From Paracoccaceae bacterium (GTDB lineage: Bacteria; Pseudomonadota; Alphaproteobacteria; Rhodobacterales; Rhodobacteraceae): a DNA stretch of 35,201 nucleotides. A program made the position numbers and the translations under genes. Within the stretch, counting starts at the first letter, position 1; every line of letters begins with the position of its first letter. The stretch covers positions 1 to 35,201 of the forward strand of contig JAQWUC010000054.1 of NCBI GenBank assembly GCA_029242355.1, in the 5' to 3' direction. The notes beneath the pieces are model-generated. The model saw only the letters and a program-made list of their open reading frames with translations. It had not been told where the DNA came from and did not search any database. This document shows, piece after piece, positions 25,068-34,716 of this stretch.

Positions 25068-26294
25068 ATGTTTTTTGACGTTAAACAAAAATCAATATTA
25101 TTACCAACTGTTTGCATTTCGTCTATTCTATCTCTCGTAAGCTTTGCACTTTGGCCCGTTTTTCTGATTGAGTTACGTCATTCATGGGCACTATCAAATA
25201 TTGAAATTGGATTAATAAGCGGGGCGTATTTTTTTGGTTACGTCATTGCTACCCCACTTTTTGTAGGTTTTACGGATAAATTTGATGCTAAATGGATCTT
25301 CATCTGCGGCTGCATAGTAGCTACAATAGGAAATCTAGGTTTTCTTTTTATTGTTGAGGGGTTCTGGGGTGCAATGATATTTTGGCCATTTGTGGGAGCA
25401 GGTTTGGCTGGAACATATATGCCAGGTCTACAAATTCTTAATGCTCGCCTAAAAGATACGGAGCGAATTAGCGCCGTTCCATGGTACACATCATGTTTTG
25501 GAATCGGAACTGGACTGTCCTATTTCATAATGGGAAACATAATCGAAAAATTTAATTATCATTTTGCCGCTGCACTAAGCCTTCTTGGACTTAGTTTGAG
25601 TATGGTAATAATAATAAGCTTAGTACAACCTATTCCAATATTAATAAATTCTACAATTGATAGGCATCCATTAGATTTTCGTCCTGTCTTTAAAAGATCT
25701 AGATCTATGAGTTATATACTTGCTTACGGTGCCCATACTTTTGAACTTTTTGCTTACCGTTCATGGAGTGTCGCATTATTCTTTTTCCTTGGCACAAAAA
25801 GCTCACCAACCTTATCAATGACAACCATAACATCGATTGTTAGTTTAATTACTTTAACAGGAATGATTGCTTCTATACTGGGTGCCAAAGTGGCACAAAA
25901 ATACAACAGAAACGACGTAATTATTTTAATTGGATTGAGTAGTTTTCTTGTGGCAATTTTTGCCGCAATTTCAGTTAACACCATCCTTGTATTAGCTATC
26001 ATTATCCTTTGGATCTATAATTTTTTTATTATGCTTGATTCTGGGGCCCTTACAGCTGGAGCCATTGAATCTAGTGACCCAGATATAAGAGGGGCAGTCC
26101 TGGCAGTTCATTCAGTGGTAGGATTTACTGGAGGTGCGCTCGGAGGACCTTTAATTGGCTTAATTTTAGATCACTTTGGAGGTGAAACTTCAGAAGTTGC
26201 ATGGAGATGTGCTCTAATTTTTATGGGATTAGGATCACTCATAGTCTTTTTAATTCAACTCAGATTTCGTTCATCAAAAAATCTTAAAGATTAA
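25068..26294 (+). CDS. Major facilitator superfamily transporter
   Basis: Twelve-helix secondary transporter of the inner membrane, 408 residues. The loop between helices 2 and 3 has FVGFTDKFDAKWIF, corresponding to the MFS motif GxxxDxxxRR in a relaxed form, and each half has the expected six hydrophobic segments. The central cytoplasmic loop is around STIDRHPLDFRPVFKRSRSMSYI. It starts 15 bp after the livF stop in the same direction, so it is probably cotranscribed with the importer. No close family name is evident; it could move the same solute, a related one, or a breakdown product outward. The ATG is the first in frame, with a poor Shine-Dalgarno (AAAG). Confidence 0.86.
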   Translation: MFFDVKQKSILLPTVCISSILSLVSFALWPVFLIELRHSWALSNIEIGLISGAYFFGYVIATPLFVGFTDKFDAKWIFICGCIVATIGNLGFLFIVEGFWGAMIFWPFVGAGLAGTYMPGLQILNARLKDTERISAVPWYTSCFGIGTGLSYFIMGNIIEKFNYHFAAALSLLGLSLSMVIIISLVQPIPILINSTIDRHPLDFRPVFKRSRSMSYILAYGAHTFELFAYRSWSVALFFFLGTKSSPTLSMTTITSIVSLITLTGMIASILGAKVAQKYNRNDVIILIGLSSFLVAIFAAISVNTILVLAIIILWIYNFFIMLDSGALTAGAIESSDPDIRGAVLAVHSVVGFTGGALGGPLIGLILDHFGGETSEVAWRCALIFMGLGSLIVFLIQLRFRSSKNLKD

Positions 26295-26327
26295 AAATAA
26301 TTTTATAAATAAAAAAAATGTTTTAAA

Positions 26328-26412
26328 TGGTACGGGTGAAGGGACTTGAACCCCCACGCCTCACGGCGCCAGAACCTAAATCTGGTGCGTCTACCAATTC
26401 CGCCACACCCGC
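26328..26412 (-). tRNA. tRNA-Leu (anticodon TAG)
   Basis: The minus strand gives GCGGGTG...CACCCGT with a G-T first pair, a long variable arm typical of leucine tRNAs (CGCCGTGAGGCG), an anticodon stem CCAGA/TCTGG with loop TTTAGGT (TAG, plus-strand bases 26376-26378) and the T arm GGGGTTCAAGTCCC. The discriminator is A and CCA is encoded. It decodes CTN codons. It lies tail-to-tail with the MFS gene. Confidence 0.96.
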
Positions 26413-27102
<690 letters not shown>

Positions 27103-27155
27103 CGAGACCCTTGCTGACGAAAAACTTTTCACGAAACATGAAGAAAGAGGAAAAA

Positions 27156-28565
27156 ATGAGTGAGATTAATAAGGTATTAAAGTCAATTAAAGATAACGAA
27201 ATAGAGTATGTGGATATACGATTCACCGACCCTAGAGGGAAGCTTCAACACGTTACTGTCATCGAAGATCAAGTGGATGAAGATTTCCTAAGTGATGGAT
27301 TTATGTTTGATGGCTCATCAATTGCAGGTTGGAAATCAATATAGCAATCTGATATGAAACTAATACCTGACTGTGAATCCGCTTATGTTGATCCCTTCTA
27401 CGCGGAGAAAACATTATGCCTACATTGTAATGTTGTGGAACCAGACACGCTAGAACCATATGGAAGAGATCCACGAGGAACTGCCTTGAAAGCCGAAGAG
27501 TACTTAAAATCTACAGGGATAGGAGACACTGCTTTCTTTGGACCCGAAGCAGAGTTCTTTTTGTTTGATGATGTCCGGTTTTCGAATTCAATGAATAAAG
27601 TTGGCTTTGAAGTAGATGCCACTGATGCGGCGTGGAATACAAATTCTGATTATGAAATGGGAAACATGGGTCATCGCCCAGGAGTGAAAGGTGGATACTT
27701 TCCTGTTAACCCAACTGATGCTGCGCAAGATATTCGCTCCGAAATGCTTTCAACAATGCGACGAATGGGGATGAAGGTTGACAAACATCACCACGAAGTA
27801 GCCTCCTGTCAACATGAACTTGGGTTGATATTTGACTCCCTGACAAAACAAGCTGATGAATTGCAGAAGTATAAATATATTATTCATAATGTAGCTAACG
27901 CTTATGGCAAGAGTGCGACATTTATGCCAAAGCCTGTCGCTGGAGACAATGGGACTGGCATGCATGTAAATATGTCAATTTGGAAGGACGGGAAGCCGTT
28001 ATTTGCGGGAGATAAATACGCTGATTTGTCTGATGATGCATTGTTTTTTATTGGAGGAATACTAAAGCACGCCCCCGCTTTAAATGCGATAACTAACCCG
28101 TCTACTAATTCATATAAAAGGTTAATCCCTGGTTTTGAAGCCCCCGTTTTACGCGCATATTCGGCAAGAAATCGGTCAGGTTGTGTTCGAATACCATGGG
28201 CGGAATCTCCAAAAGCTAAGAGAGTAGAAGCAAGATTTCCAGATCCATCTGCCAACCCGTATCTAGCTTTCTCAGCTCTATTGATGGCGGGATTAGATGG
28301 GATAAAAAACAAAACGGATCCAGGAGAAGCCTCCGATAAGGATCTTTATGATTTACCCCCAGAGCAATTAGAAGGGATACCAACTGTCTGTGGCAGTCTC
28401 CGGGAAGCTCTCGTAGCGTTAGAACACGACCATAATTTTTTGTTAGCTGGCGATGTTTTCACAAGAGATCAACTTAAAGGGTACATGGATTTAAAGTGGG
28501 AAGAGGTACATAACTACGAGCACACGCCTCATCCCATTGAGTATAGTATGTATTACTCTTGCTAA
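27156..28565 (+). pseudogene. glnA: Glutamine synthetase type I, interrupted by one in-frame TAG (codon 63)
   Basis: ATP-dependent ligation of ammonium to glutamate, the dodecameric type I enzyme. The frame from the ATG at 27156 (AGAGG six bases upstream) to TAA spans 470 codons, exactly the length of classical GlnA, with no frameshift. One codon, TAG at 27342-27344, interrupts it between GSSIAGWKSI and QSDMKLIPD. Everything else is well conserved: [97 protein letters not shown] and the adenylylation loop KDLYDLPPE. The track splits the gene into 27111..27344 and 27354..28565. The second part begins with an internal ATG nine bases after the stop. It may be a recent nonsense mutation, a sequencing or assembly error, or a restart site. 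The N-terminal beta-grasp domain would be severed, so activity of the split product is doubtful. Confidence 0.93.
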
Positions 28566-28605
28566 TAAATTCTATAGAAAATAGAAGCTAAATCAGAAGA
28601 TATTT

Positions 28606-29391
28606 CTATACCAACACTGTCTCTAATGTTCGCTTTTGATAATTTGTTAGCTTTGAATACGGTACAACAAAGGTATGAATACTGAATAGCACTGTGTCAC
28701 TAAGGGGAAGTTTTTTTAAAGTTTGTCGCTCTACTCTCATAAATTGCGACAATTTTTTGTGTGAATTTCCCTTTTCATCTTGTTCAAGGCGAGGTTGAAA
28801 AAGTTCGTAATCGTCATAAAGTAAGAAGTTAGCCCGCCATATTGGTAGTTCAGATTTAAGATTTCTGAACATTTTTTCAATCCGGAGCGCAATATCCGGT
28901 TTATATTCTTTGACGGGTCCATGTATTGATGTTAATGATTTATTTTTTTTCTCACTGAGCGTCCATGAAGCAGGAAAACATAGGACAGCAGCACGCAAAA
29001 CATGCTCAAGACCTTCTTTTCGAAGTAATAAAAGGTCTTCTTGTACCAAGCTGGAAGCAACTCTTAGTGGATCTTTCTTCAGTAAATCAACCTCGACACC
29101 ATCAGGCCTAATCACTTTATTACCACTAAAGGAATACTGCGCGTTTTTCTTTACTTCTCCAATCACAAACTTTAGTAATTCCATACAAGCGTTATCTGTT
29201 TCGAAATTATTGAAATATACCTTATCTTGTTTTGTATCCAATAACTCTTGACGGTAGGCCATTTGAAGATGGAATACATCGTCTGTAACGAAAAAGCTAT
29301 CAGATTTAATTGGCTGAACACCAGGCAATCTTAACGTCACTGGATTCATCCATGGCGATAATTCTAAACGATCTTGGCATATGTATGGCAT
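28606..29391 (-). CDS. DUF3445/HODM alpha-subunit-like haem protein (oxidative N-demethylase-like)
   Basis: Member of the family named after the haem-dependent oxidative N-demethylase alpha subunit, whose characterised member oxidises dimethylamine. The core motifs are present: YRQELLDTK, SSLVQEDLLLLRKEG, LRAAVLCFPASWTLSEKKNKSLTSIHGPVKEYKPDIALRIEKMFRNL and PIWRANFLLYDDYELF. About 261 residues from the ATG at 29391, which has AAGGTGG seven bases upstream; the track's GTG three codons earlier would overlap that site. It is convergent with glnA and divergent from parE. The partner subunits of the dimethylamine enzyme are not in the window, so the reaction of this protein is unproven. Its position beside glnA fits a nitrogen-related role. 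TAG stop. Confidence 0.86.
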   Translation of the reverse strand: MPYICQDRLELSPWMNPVTLRLPGVQPIKSDSFFVTDDVFHLQMAYRQELLDTKQDKVYFNNFETDNACMELLKFVIGEVKKNAQYSFSGNKVIRPDGVEVDLLKKDPLRVASSLVQEDLLLLRKEGLEHVLRAAVLCFPASWTLSEKKNKSLTSIHGPVKEYKPDIALRIEKMFRNLKSELPIWRANFLLYDDYELFQPRLEQDEKGNSHKKLSQFMRVERQTLKKLPLSDTVLFSIHTFVVPYSKLTNYQKRTLETVLV

Positions 29392-29481
29392 TTGCCCCAC
29401 CTTTGGTTATAGCACCAACTAAAAACAGATAATAAAGTTCTTAGTTTCAATGAAAAAAACCTATCATTTGTTTGCATTCAT

Positions 29482-29493
29482 ACTGTATACAGT
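29482..29493. promoter_or_regulatory. 12-bp palindrome in the parE/DUF3445 divergent spacer
   Basis: ACTGTATACAGT is perfectly self-complementary. It lies 54 bp before the parE ATG and about 90 bp before the DUF3445 start, so it could serve either promoter. It superficially resembles a compressed LexA box (CTGT...ACAG), but the half-site spacing is too short for the gammaproteobacterial form. The role is unknown. Confidence 0.35.
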
Positions 29494-29546
29494 GCCTAAT
29501 GAAAAAAAAATACTACAATTAGTGATTTAGCTACTAAAGTGGAAAA

Positions 29547-31532
29547 ATGACAAAAAAAGATTTATTTACTCTTAAACGTGAAAAAGATAGTTACAACGCC
29601 GATGCAATAGAAGTTCTTGAAGGATTGGAACCTGTTAGAAAACGCCCTGGGATGTATATCGGAGGGACAGATGAGCGAGCGATGCACCACCTTGTCTCAG
29701 AGGTACTTGACAACTCAATGGACGAGGCTGTTGCAGGCCATGCTACCAAGATTGAAGTGAATATGCATGAGGATTTTTCAGTATCAATAAGCGATAATGG
29801 TAGAGGAATTCCTGTTTATCCACATCCTAAGTACCCTGACAAATCTGCCCTCGAAGTTATTTTATCCACGTTGCACGCTGGAGGAAAATTTTCAGGTGAT
29901 GCATATCAAACTTCAGGCGGTTTACATGGAGTTGGAATATCTGTGGTCAATGCATTATCCTCTAACTTAGAGGTCGAGGTAGTAAGAGATCATAAAGTTT
30001 TTCGACAATCGTTTTCACGAGGTCTGACCACATCAGCATTAATCGTTGGGAACAACGCTAAGAAAAAAAGCGGAACAAAGATAACATTTAGCGCTGATTA
30101 TCAGATTTTTGGATCTAACAAGAAATTTAAACCTTCAAAACTCTTTAAAATGGCAAGATCAAAAGCTTACCTTTTCTCCGGTGTAGAAATTAAATGGCGC
30201 TGTGCGGAACAATGTCTTGAAAAACAGGAAAACATTCCATTAACCGCACGATTTCATTTTCCAGGCGGACTGGCGGACTATTTGGCAGAAAACCTTAAAT
30301 CAAACCAAACTTATGCCCCTTCCGCATTCTCAGGTAAGATTCTCTTTGGAGAAAAGTTTAAAGATAATACTATTGGATCAGTTGAATGGGCCATAAATTG
30401 GACCCCACAAAAAGATGGTTTTGTTTCTTCGTATTGCAACACAATCCCAACAGTCGAGGGTGGAACACATGAAATTGGTTTTTGGACAGCGATTTTAAAA
30501 GGGGTTAAATCGTTTGGGGAATTGATTGGCAATAAAAAAAGCTCTCAAATTATGAGAGAAGACATAATGTCAGGCGGATGCACGCTAGTTTCAGTTTTCA
30601 TTAGAGAACCTGAGTTCGTTGGGCAGACAAAAGATAGACTAGCTACTTCAGAAGTATCGCGTTTAGTTGAATTATCCATAAAGGACCATTTTGAAAATTG
30701 GCTCGCAAATGATACTAAAACCGCAAATTTACTACTAGATATTATTATCCTTAAGTCTGAGGAAAGATTAAAGAGACGATTAGAAAAAGAAACGCAAAGA
30801 AAATCCGCAATAAAAAAGCTACGATTACCAGGAAAGTTGACGGACTGTTCTAGCACTAAAAAAGAAGACTCAGAATTATTCCTAGTCGAAGGCGATAGCG
30901 CAGGTGGAAGTGCAAAACAAGCTAGAGATCGAAAAACGCAAGCAATTTTACCATTGAGAGGTAAAATTCTTAACGTGCTCGGTGCCTCATCAGGGAAAAT
31001 GCTACAAAATCAAGAAATATCTGATCTCTGTCAGGCTTTAGGAGTCGGGATGAATGCGAAATTCAATTTGGATGACTTACGTTATGATAAAATAATTATT
31101 ATGACTGATGCTGACGTAGACGGAGCCCATATTTCTGCATTGCTCATGACTTTTTTCTTTACACAAATGAAACCGCTTGTGGATAAAGGGCACCTTTATT
31201 TGGCGGTTCCGCCACTTTATCGTCTCTCCCAAGGTGGTAAATCATTGTACGCTATAGATGAATCAGAGAAAGAATATCTTCTACAAAATGGTTTTAAACC
31301 AAAAGCAAAAGTAGACGTTAGTAGGTTCAAAGGACTTGGAGAAATGAACCCACAACAATTGAAGGAAACTACAATGGCTCCGAACGCTCGAAAATTAATT
31401 CAAGTTGTTGTACCAAGCGAAGCATCCAAGACAACTACAGACCTAATTGATCGGTTAATGGGAAAAAACCCTGAAATGAGATTTCGGTTTATAACTGAAA
31501 ATGCCCAATTCGCAGACGAACTTGATATATAA
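29547..31532 (+). CDS. parE: DNA topoisomerase IV subunit B
   Basis: ATPase subunit of topoisomerase IV, which with ParC decatenates daughter chromosomes. The GHKL domain has EVLDNSMDEAVAGHA, DNGRGIPVYPHPKYP and TSGGLHGVGISVVNALS; the transducer follows; the TOPRIM domain has LFLVEGDSAGGSAKQARDRKTQAILPLRGKILNV and IIIMTDADVDGAHIS; the C-terminus ends VDVSRFKGLGEMNPQQLKETTMAP. At 661 residues it is ParE-sized, without the extra 160-residue insertion of proteobacterial GyrB, which supports ParE over GyrB. No parC is adjacent. The first in-frame ATG is used. It is convergent with the ABC-F gene, 8 bp apart. Confidence 0.93.
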   Translation: MTKKDLFTLKREKDSYNADAIEVLEGLEPVRKRPGMYIGGTDERAMHHLVSEVLDNSMDEAVAGHATKIEVNMHEDFSVSISDNGRGIPVYPHPKYPDKSALEVILSTLHAGGKFSGDAYQTSGGLHGVGISVVNALSSNLEVEVVRDHKVFRQSFSRGLTTSALIVGNNAKKKSGTKITFSADYQIFGSNKKFKPSKLFKMARSKAYLFSGVEIKWRCAEQCLEKQENIPLTARFHFPGGLADYLAENLKSNQTYAPSAFSGKILFGEKFKDNTIGSVEWAINWTPQKDGFVSSYCNTIPTVEGGTHEIGFWTAILKGVKSFGELIGNKKSSQIMREDIMSGGCTLVSVFIREPEFVGQTKDRLATSEVSRLVELSIKDHFENWLANDTKTANLLLDIIILKSEERLKRRLEKETQRKSAIKKLRLPGKLTDCSSTKKEDSELFLVEGDSAGGSAKQARDRKTQAILPLRGKILNVLGASSGKMLQNQEISDLCQALGVGMNAKFNLDDLRYDKIIIMTDADVDGAHISALLMTFFFTQMKPLVDKGHLYLAVPPLYRLSQGGKSLYAIDESEKEYLLQNGFKPKAKVDVSRFKGLGEMNPQQLKETTMAPNARKLIQVVVPSEASKTTTDLIDRLMGKNPEMRFRFITENAQFADELDI

Positions 31533-31540
31533 TAAATAAA

Positions 31541-33349
31541 TTATGAGCTGGATCTTAATTCCTCAAATCTAAGCCATTTCTCTTCAGCTTCAAGAATCAT
31601 AGCTTGGCGAATCGCGAGTTCTCTCGAAGCGGACTCAAACTTTTTTTTGTCTTCCACATATAACTTTTCATTCGATAAAAATAACTCTAACTTTTTTATT
31701 TCGTTATTTAATTTTTCAATTTTAACTTCGATTAACAAAAGATCTTTGGATAGATTTTGGGTTAAGTTTTTATTTGATTTTGGCTTATTTGTTTGGTCCT
31801 TAGTCTCCCTTGATGAAGATTTTTCTTTTTTTTGTTTAGTTTCTTTTTTCTTTTTACTGCGAAAATCAATGAAGCTACCTGCGTGAACAGTAATTGATTT
31901 GTTTCGTTCTAGTAACAAAGTGTGAGAAGCTACAGAATCAATAAAATCACGGTCATGACTCACAAAAATAACTGTACCTACGTATGAGGCGATCAATTCT
32001 TTAAGCAAATCCAAAGTCTCTAAATCTAAATCATTAGTAGGTTCATCAAGAACTAACATATTGCTCGACTTAGCCATTAATACTGCAAGTAAAAGTCTTG
32101 ATTTTTCTCCCCCTGACAGGTCCGATATTTTTCCATACACTTGCTCACGCGTGAATAGAAAATCATTTAAATAACCAACGATATTTCGTGATTTATTTTG
32201 AACCATTATACAATCATTTTTTCCACTTACTCCCAAGTCACTCATGCCTGATAAAAAATTCCATAAGCTCATCTCACTTGGCAAAGAACCCTTATTTTGA
32301 TCAAATACGGCAATATCTAGTGCCATTCCCAATTTAACAGTTCCAAAATCAGGATTCTCTTTTTTCAAAAATAAATTTATTAACGTAGTTTTCCCAACAC
32401 CATTCGGTCCGACAATAGCGATCCTATCACCACGATGTATAGAAAATGAAAATTCTTTTATTACTTTAAGCGCATTAAATTTTTTTGATATATTTTTAAC
32501 TTCTACAACTAACTTTGAGGATCGGTCGCTTTGAGAAAATTTGAATTTTGGCAAACCAGGAATTGAGCTCTTTTGAGATTTTTGTAATTTGAGTGCTTGT
32601 AATTCTTTTAAACGCTTCTGGTTACGTTTTCGTCGCGCTGAAATCCCCTCAATCGCCCAAAGCGCCTCTCTTTTAATTTTATTTTTGAGTTTCTGAACAC
32701 TATCAACTTCCCTAGCGTAACTCTTATCTCGAAAATCTTCAAAATAGCGGAAAGTTTTATTTATTTTTTGGGCTGATCCCCTATCAAGCCACAAAAGTTT
32801 ATTGCCAACTTTTTCAAGAAACAAACGATCGTGAGAAATTAGCACAATCGCTTTGCGCGTCTCTAATAAATATTGTTCAAGAAACTCGATTGCTTCAATA
32901 TCAAGATGATTTGTTGGCTCATCTAACAAAAGAACATCCGACGGTAAAATAAAAGTACGAATTAATGAAGCGCGCCTGAGTTCTCCTCCAGAAGCGTTTT
33001 TTGGATCCTTGTCAAAATCAACGCTCAACTGTGAAAATCTATTTTCCTGTTTAAGGTAATCAACTTTTGTTAATCCGTTTAAAACGAAATCACCAAGGGT
33101 CTCAAACTTAGAAAAATCATCGCTTTGCCTTAAAAAGGCTATATTCGACCCAGGTTTTAAAAAACGATCACCCGTTTCTTGCACCAAAGATCCAGAAATT
33201 ATTTTTAGTAAAGAAGATTTTCCCGAACCATTTCTCCCAACAAGACATACTCTATCTCCCTTTAGAATTGATAAATTAATGTTATAAAACAAATTCTTAT
33301 TATCGAACTTTAAACTTAAATTTGACAGAGTTATGATTGGATAATCCAC
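31541..33349 (-). CDS. uup: ABC-F family ATPase, Uup-like
   Basis: Soluble protein with two ABC ATPase domains and no membrane part, acting on ribosomes or on DNA structures. Domain 1 (about 1-230): Walker A GRNGSGKSSLL, signature ASGGELRRASLI, Walker B VLLLDEPTNHLD. Domain 2 (about 280-500): Walker A GPNGVGKTTLI, signature LSGGEKSRLLLAV, Walker B MLVLDEPTNDLD. The interdomain P-site linker is the basic stretch around REALWAIEGISARRKRNQKRLKEL. The C-terminus (about 505-602) is a very lysine-rich linker then a coiled coil (LLLIEVKIEKLNNEIKKLELFL), matching the Uup C-terminal DNA-binding domain. At 602 residues it fits Uup better than the shorter EttA. It diverges from the aminotransferase gene across about 100 bp. 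Confidence 0.9.
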   Translation of the reverse strand: MDYPIITLSNLSLKFDNKNLFYNINLSILKGDRVCLVGRNGSGKSSLLKIISGSLVQETGDRFLKPGSNIAFLRQSDDFSKFETLGDFVLNGLTKVDYLKQENRFSQLSVDFDKDPKNASGGELRRASLIRTFILPSDVLLLDEPTNHLDIEAIEFLEQYLLETRKAIVLISHDRLFLEKVGNKLLWLDRGSAQKINKTFRYFEDFRDKSYAREVDSVQKLKNKIKREALWAIEGISARRKRNQKRLKELQALKLQKSQKSSIPGLPKFKFSQSDRSSKLVVEVKNISKKFNALKVIKEFSFSIHRGDRIAIVGPNGVGKTTLINLFLKKENPDFGTVKLGMALDIAVFDQNKGSLPSEMSLWNFLSGMSDLGVSGKNDCIMVQNKSRNIVGYLNDFLFTREQVYGKISDLSGGEKSRLLLAVLMAKSSNMLVLDEPTNDLDLETLDLLKELIASYVGTVIFVSHDRDFIDSVASHTLLLERNKSITVHAGSFIDFRSKKKKETKQKKEKSSSRETKDQTNKPKSNKNLTQNLSKDLLLIEVKIEKLNNEIKKLELFLSNEKLYVEDKKKFESASRELAIRQAMILEAEEKWLRFEELRSSS

Positions 33350-33450
33350 AATGACACTTATTTATTGGCTACTGCTTTACTGATTATCATTGTAGTGCTC
33401 CAACAGCAATACTAAGCTATTAATTATAAATTTAATAGCGATACCAAAAA

Positions 33451-34701
33451 TTGATTAACAACAAAATTAATGCAAATTTGCTAAACAGTTCCAATCCTCC
33501 AATCGAGGAAATGATATCGCTTTTGCAAAACTCTAACGTAAACTTAAATGTTCCAATACTAGATTTAAGTCAAGCGGCACCCAATTCCCCTCCTCCAATC
33601 ACTCTGCAAAAAGCTATTGGAAGGGCTGCAATGAAGCCAGAAAACTACCGATATGGGGCTGTTCTTGGCAAACTCAAGTTGCGGAAGATGATAGCATTTC
33701 GTTGGAACTTAATTTATAAATCAGATATCACATTTTCTGAAGTTGGGGTAACTTCAGGGTGCAATCAAGCATTCTGCGCAGCAATCACATCCGCAACTTC
33801 TCCAGGAGATAGTGTAATACTTCCTTCTCCTTGGTATTTTAACCACAAAATGTGGCTCGATATACAGGGGATCAACATCCTAACTCTACCTTGCACTAAA
33901 AATTTTATTCCTGATTTCAATGCTTTAGAAAAGCTATATAACAAAACGGTAAAGGCTATTATTCTAGTCACTCCAAATAACTCGACTGGTCAGGAGTATC
34001 CAAGAAAACTTATTTTGAAATTTGCACATTTTGCTCGACATAAAAATATCGCTTTAATTATTGATGGAACTTACAGAGATTTCATTTCAAAAAGTTCTAA
34101 TTTGCACAATCTATTCCAAACCGAAGACTGGAGACATTGGTTAATCCACTTATATTCCTTCTCCAAAGCCTACCACATACCTGGACAGCGCATAGGGACC
34201 ATTGTAACAGGTCAAAAACGTTTAGAGAATATTAAAAAATTCTTGGATACCCTTAATATTTGTCCAAATTTAATAGGCCAAGACGCTTCTATTTATGGAT
34301 TAAAGTATTTAACAAAATTCATCGAAGAACAAAGACTTGAGATTATTAATAAAAAACAATTACTTCAAGAAGTAATGAGTGAACTGCCAAATTGGCAAAT
34401 TTTAAGTATCGGAGCTTATTTTGCTTATATTAGATATCCATTTCCCCTTTTATCAATTAAATTTTGCGAACTTCTGTTAAAAGAACAATCTGTTTTAGTA
34501 ATGCCGGGCTCTTTCTTCGAAGACGAAGACAAAGACAGTGCAACAAAAAATAATGACCAAAAAATAAGAATAGCTTTTGCAAACGTTGATAAGCGTTCTC
34601 TTTTTGATTTAGTTAAACGTTTAAAATCATTTGAGCGCTTATTTTCTGACAAGTATTGCTTCCCACAAAAGACTTCTTTAGAAGATTCAGATACAAAATA
34701 A
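33451..34701 (+). CDS. Class I/II pyridoxal-phosphate aminotransferase
   Basis: Fold type I PLP enzyme transferring an amino group between an amino acid and a 2-keto acid. The PLP lysine is in LYSFSKAYHIPGQRIG; the cofactor-binding Asp is in ALIIDGTYRDF, and NNSTGQEYP carries the conserved Asn-x-Thr-Gly element. SGCNQAFCAAITSATSPGDSVILPSPWYFNH is the phosphate-binding helix region. At 416 residues it is family length. The start is unsettled: TTG at 33451 without a Shine-Dalgarno keeps the usual N-terminal arm, while the next in-frame ATG (codon 21) would remove part of it. The gene is followed 15 bp later by the foldase gene. Substrate not determined. Confidence 0.87.
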   Translation: MINNKINANLLNSSNPPIEEMISLLQNSNVNLNVPILDLSQAAPNSPPPITLQKAIGRAAMKPENYRYGAVLGKLKLRKMIAFRWNLIYKSDITFSEVGVTSGCNQAFCAAITSATSPGDSVILPSPWYFNHKMWLDIQGINILTLPCTKNFIPDFNALEKLYNKTVKAIILVTPNNSTGQEYPRKLILKFAHFARHKNIALIIDGTYRDFISKSSNLHNLFQTEDWRHWLIHLYSFSKAYHIPGQRIGTIVTGQKRLENIKKFLDTLNICPNLIGQDASIYGLKYLTKFIEEQRLEIINKKQLLQEVMSELPNWQILSIGAYFAYIRYPFPLLSIKFCELLLKEQSVLVMPGSFFEDEDKDSATKNNDQKIRIAFANVDKRSLFDLVKRLKSFERLFSDKYCFPQKTSLEDSDTK

Positions 34702-34716
34702 TCTAGGAGAGAAAAC

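Noticed and set aside
27342-27344. TAG recoded as a sense codon (for example pyrrolysine or an altered code)
   Set aside because: TAG is the natural end of glnB, the PhyH gene, the MBL hydrolase and the DUF3445 gene in this same window, and read-through of those gives short tails that look like nothing. No tRNA with a CTA anticodon is present here.
27902-28312. 136-residue minus-strand ORF inside glnA
   Set aside because: It is the antisense shadow of the conserved glnA coding sequence, with no features of its own.
29482-29493. LexA box before parE
   Set aside because: The half-sites CTGT and ACAG are too close for the gammaproteobacterial box, and alphaproteobacterial LexA uses a GTTC direct repeat instead.
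29547-31532. GyrB instead of ParE
   Set aside because: The length of 661 residues without the large C-terminal insertion expected of proteobacterial GyrB fits ParE better.
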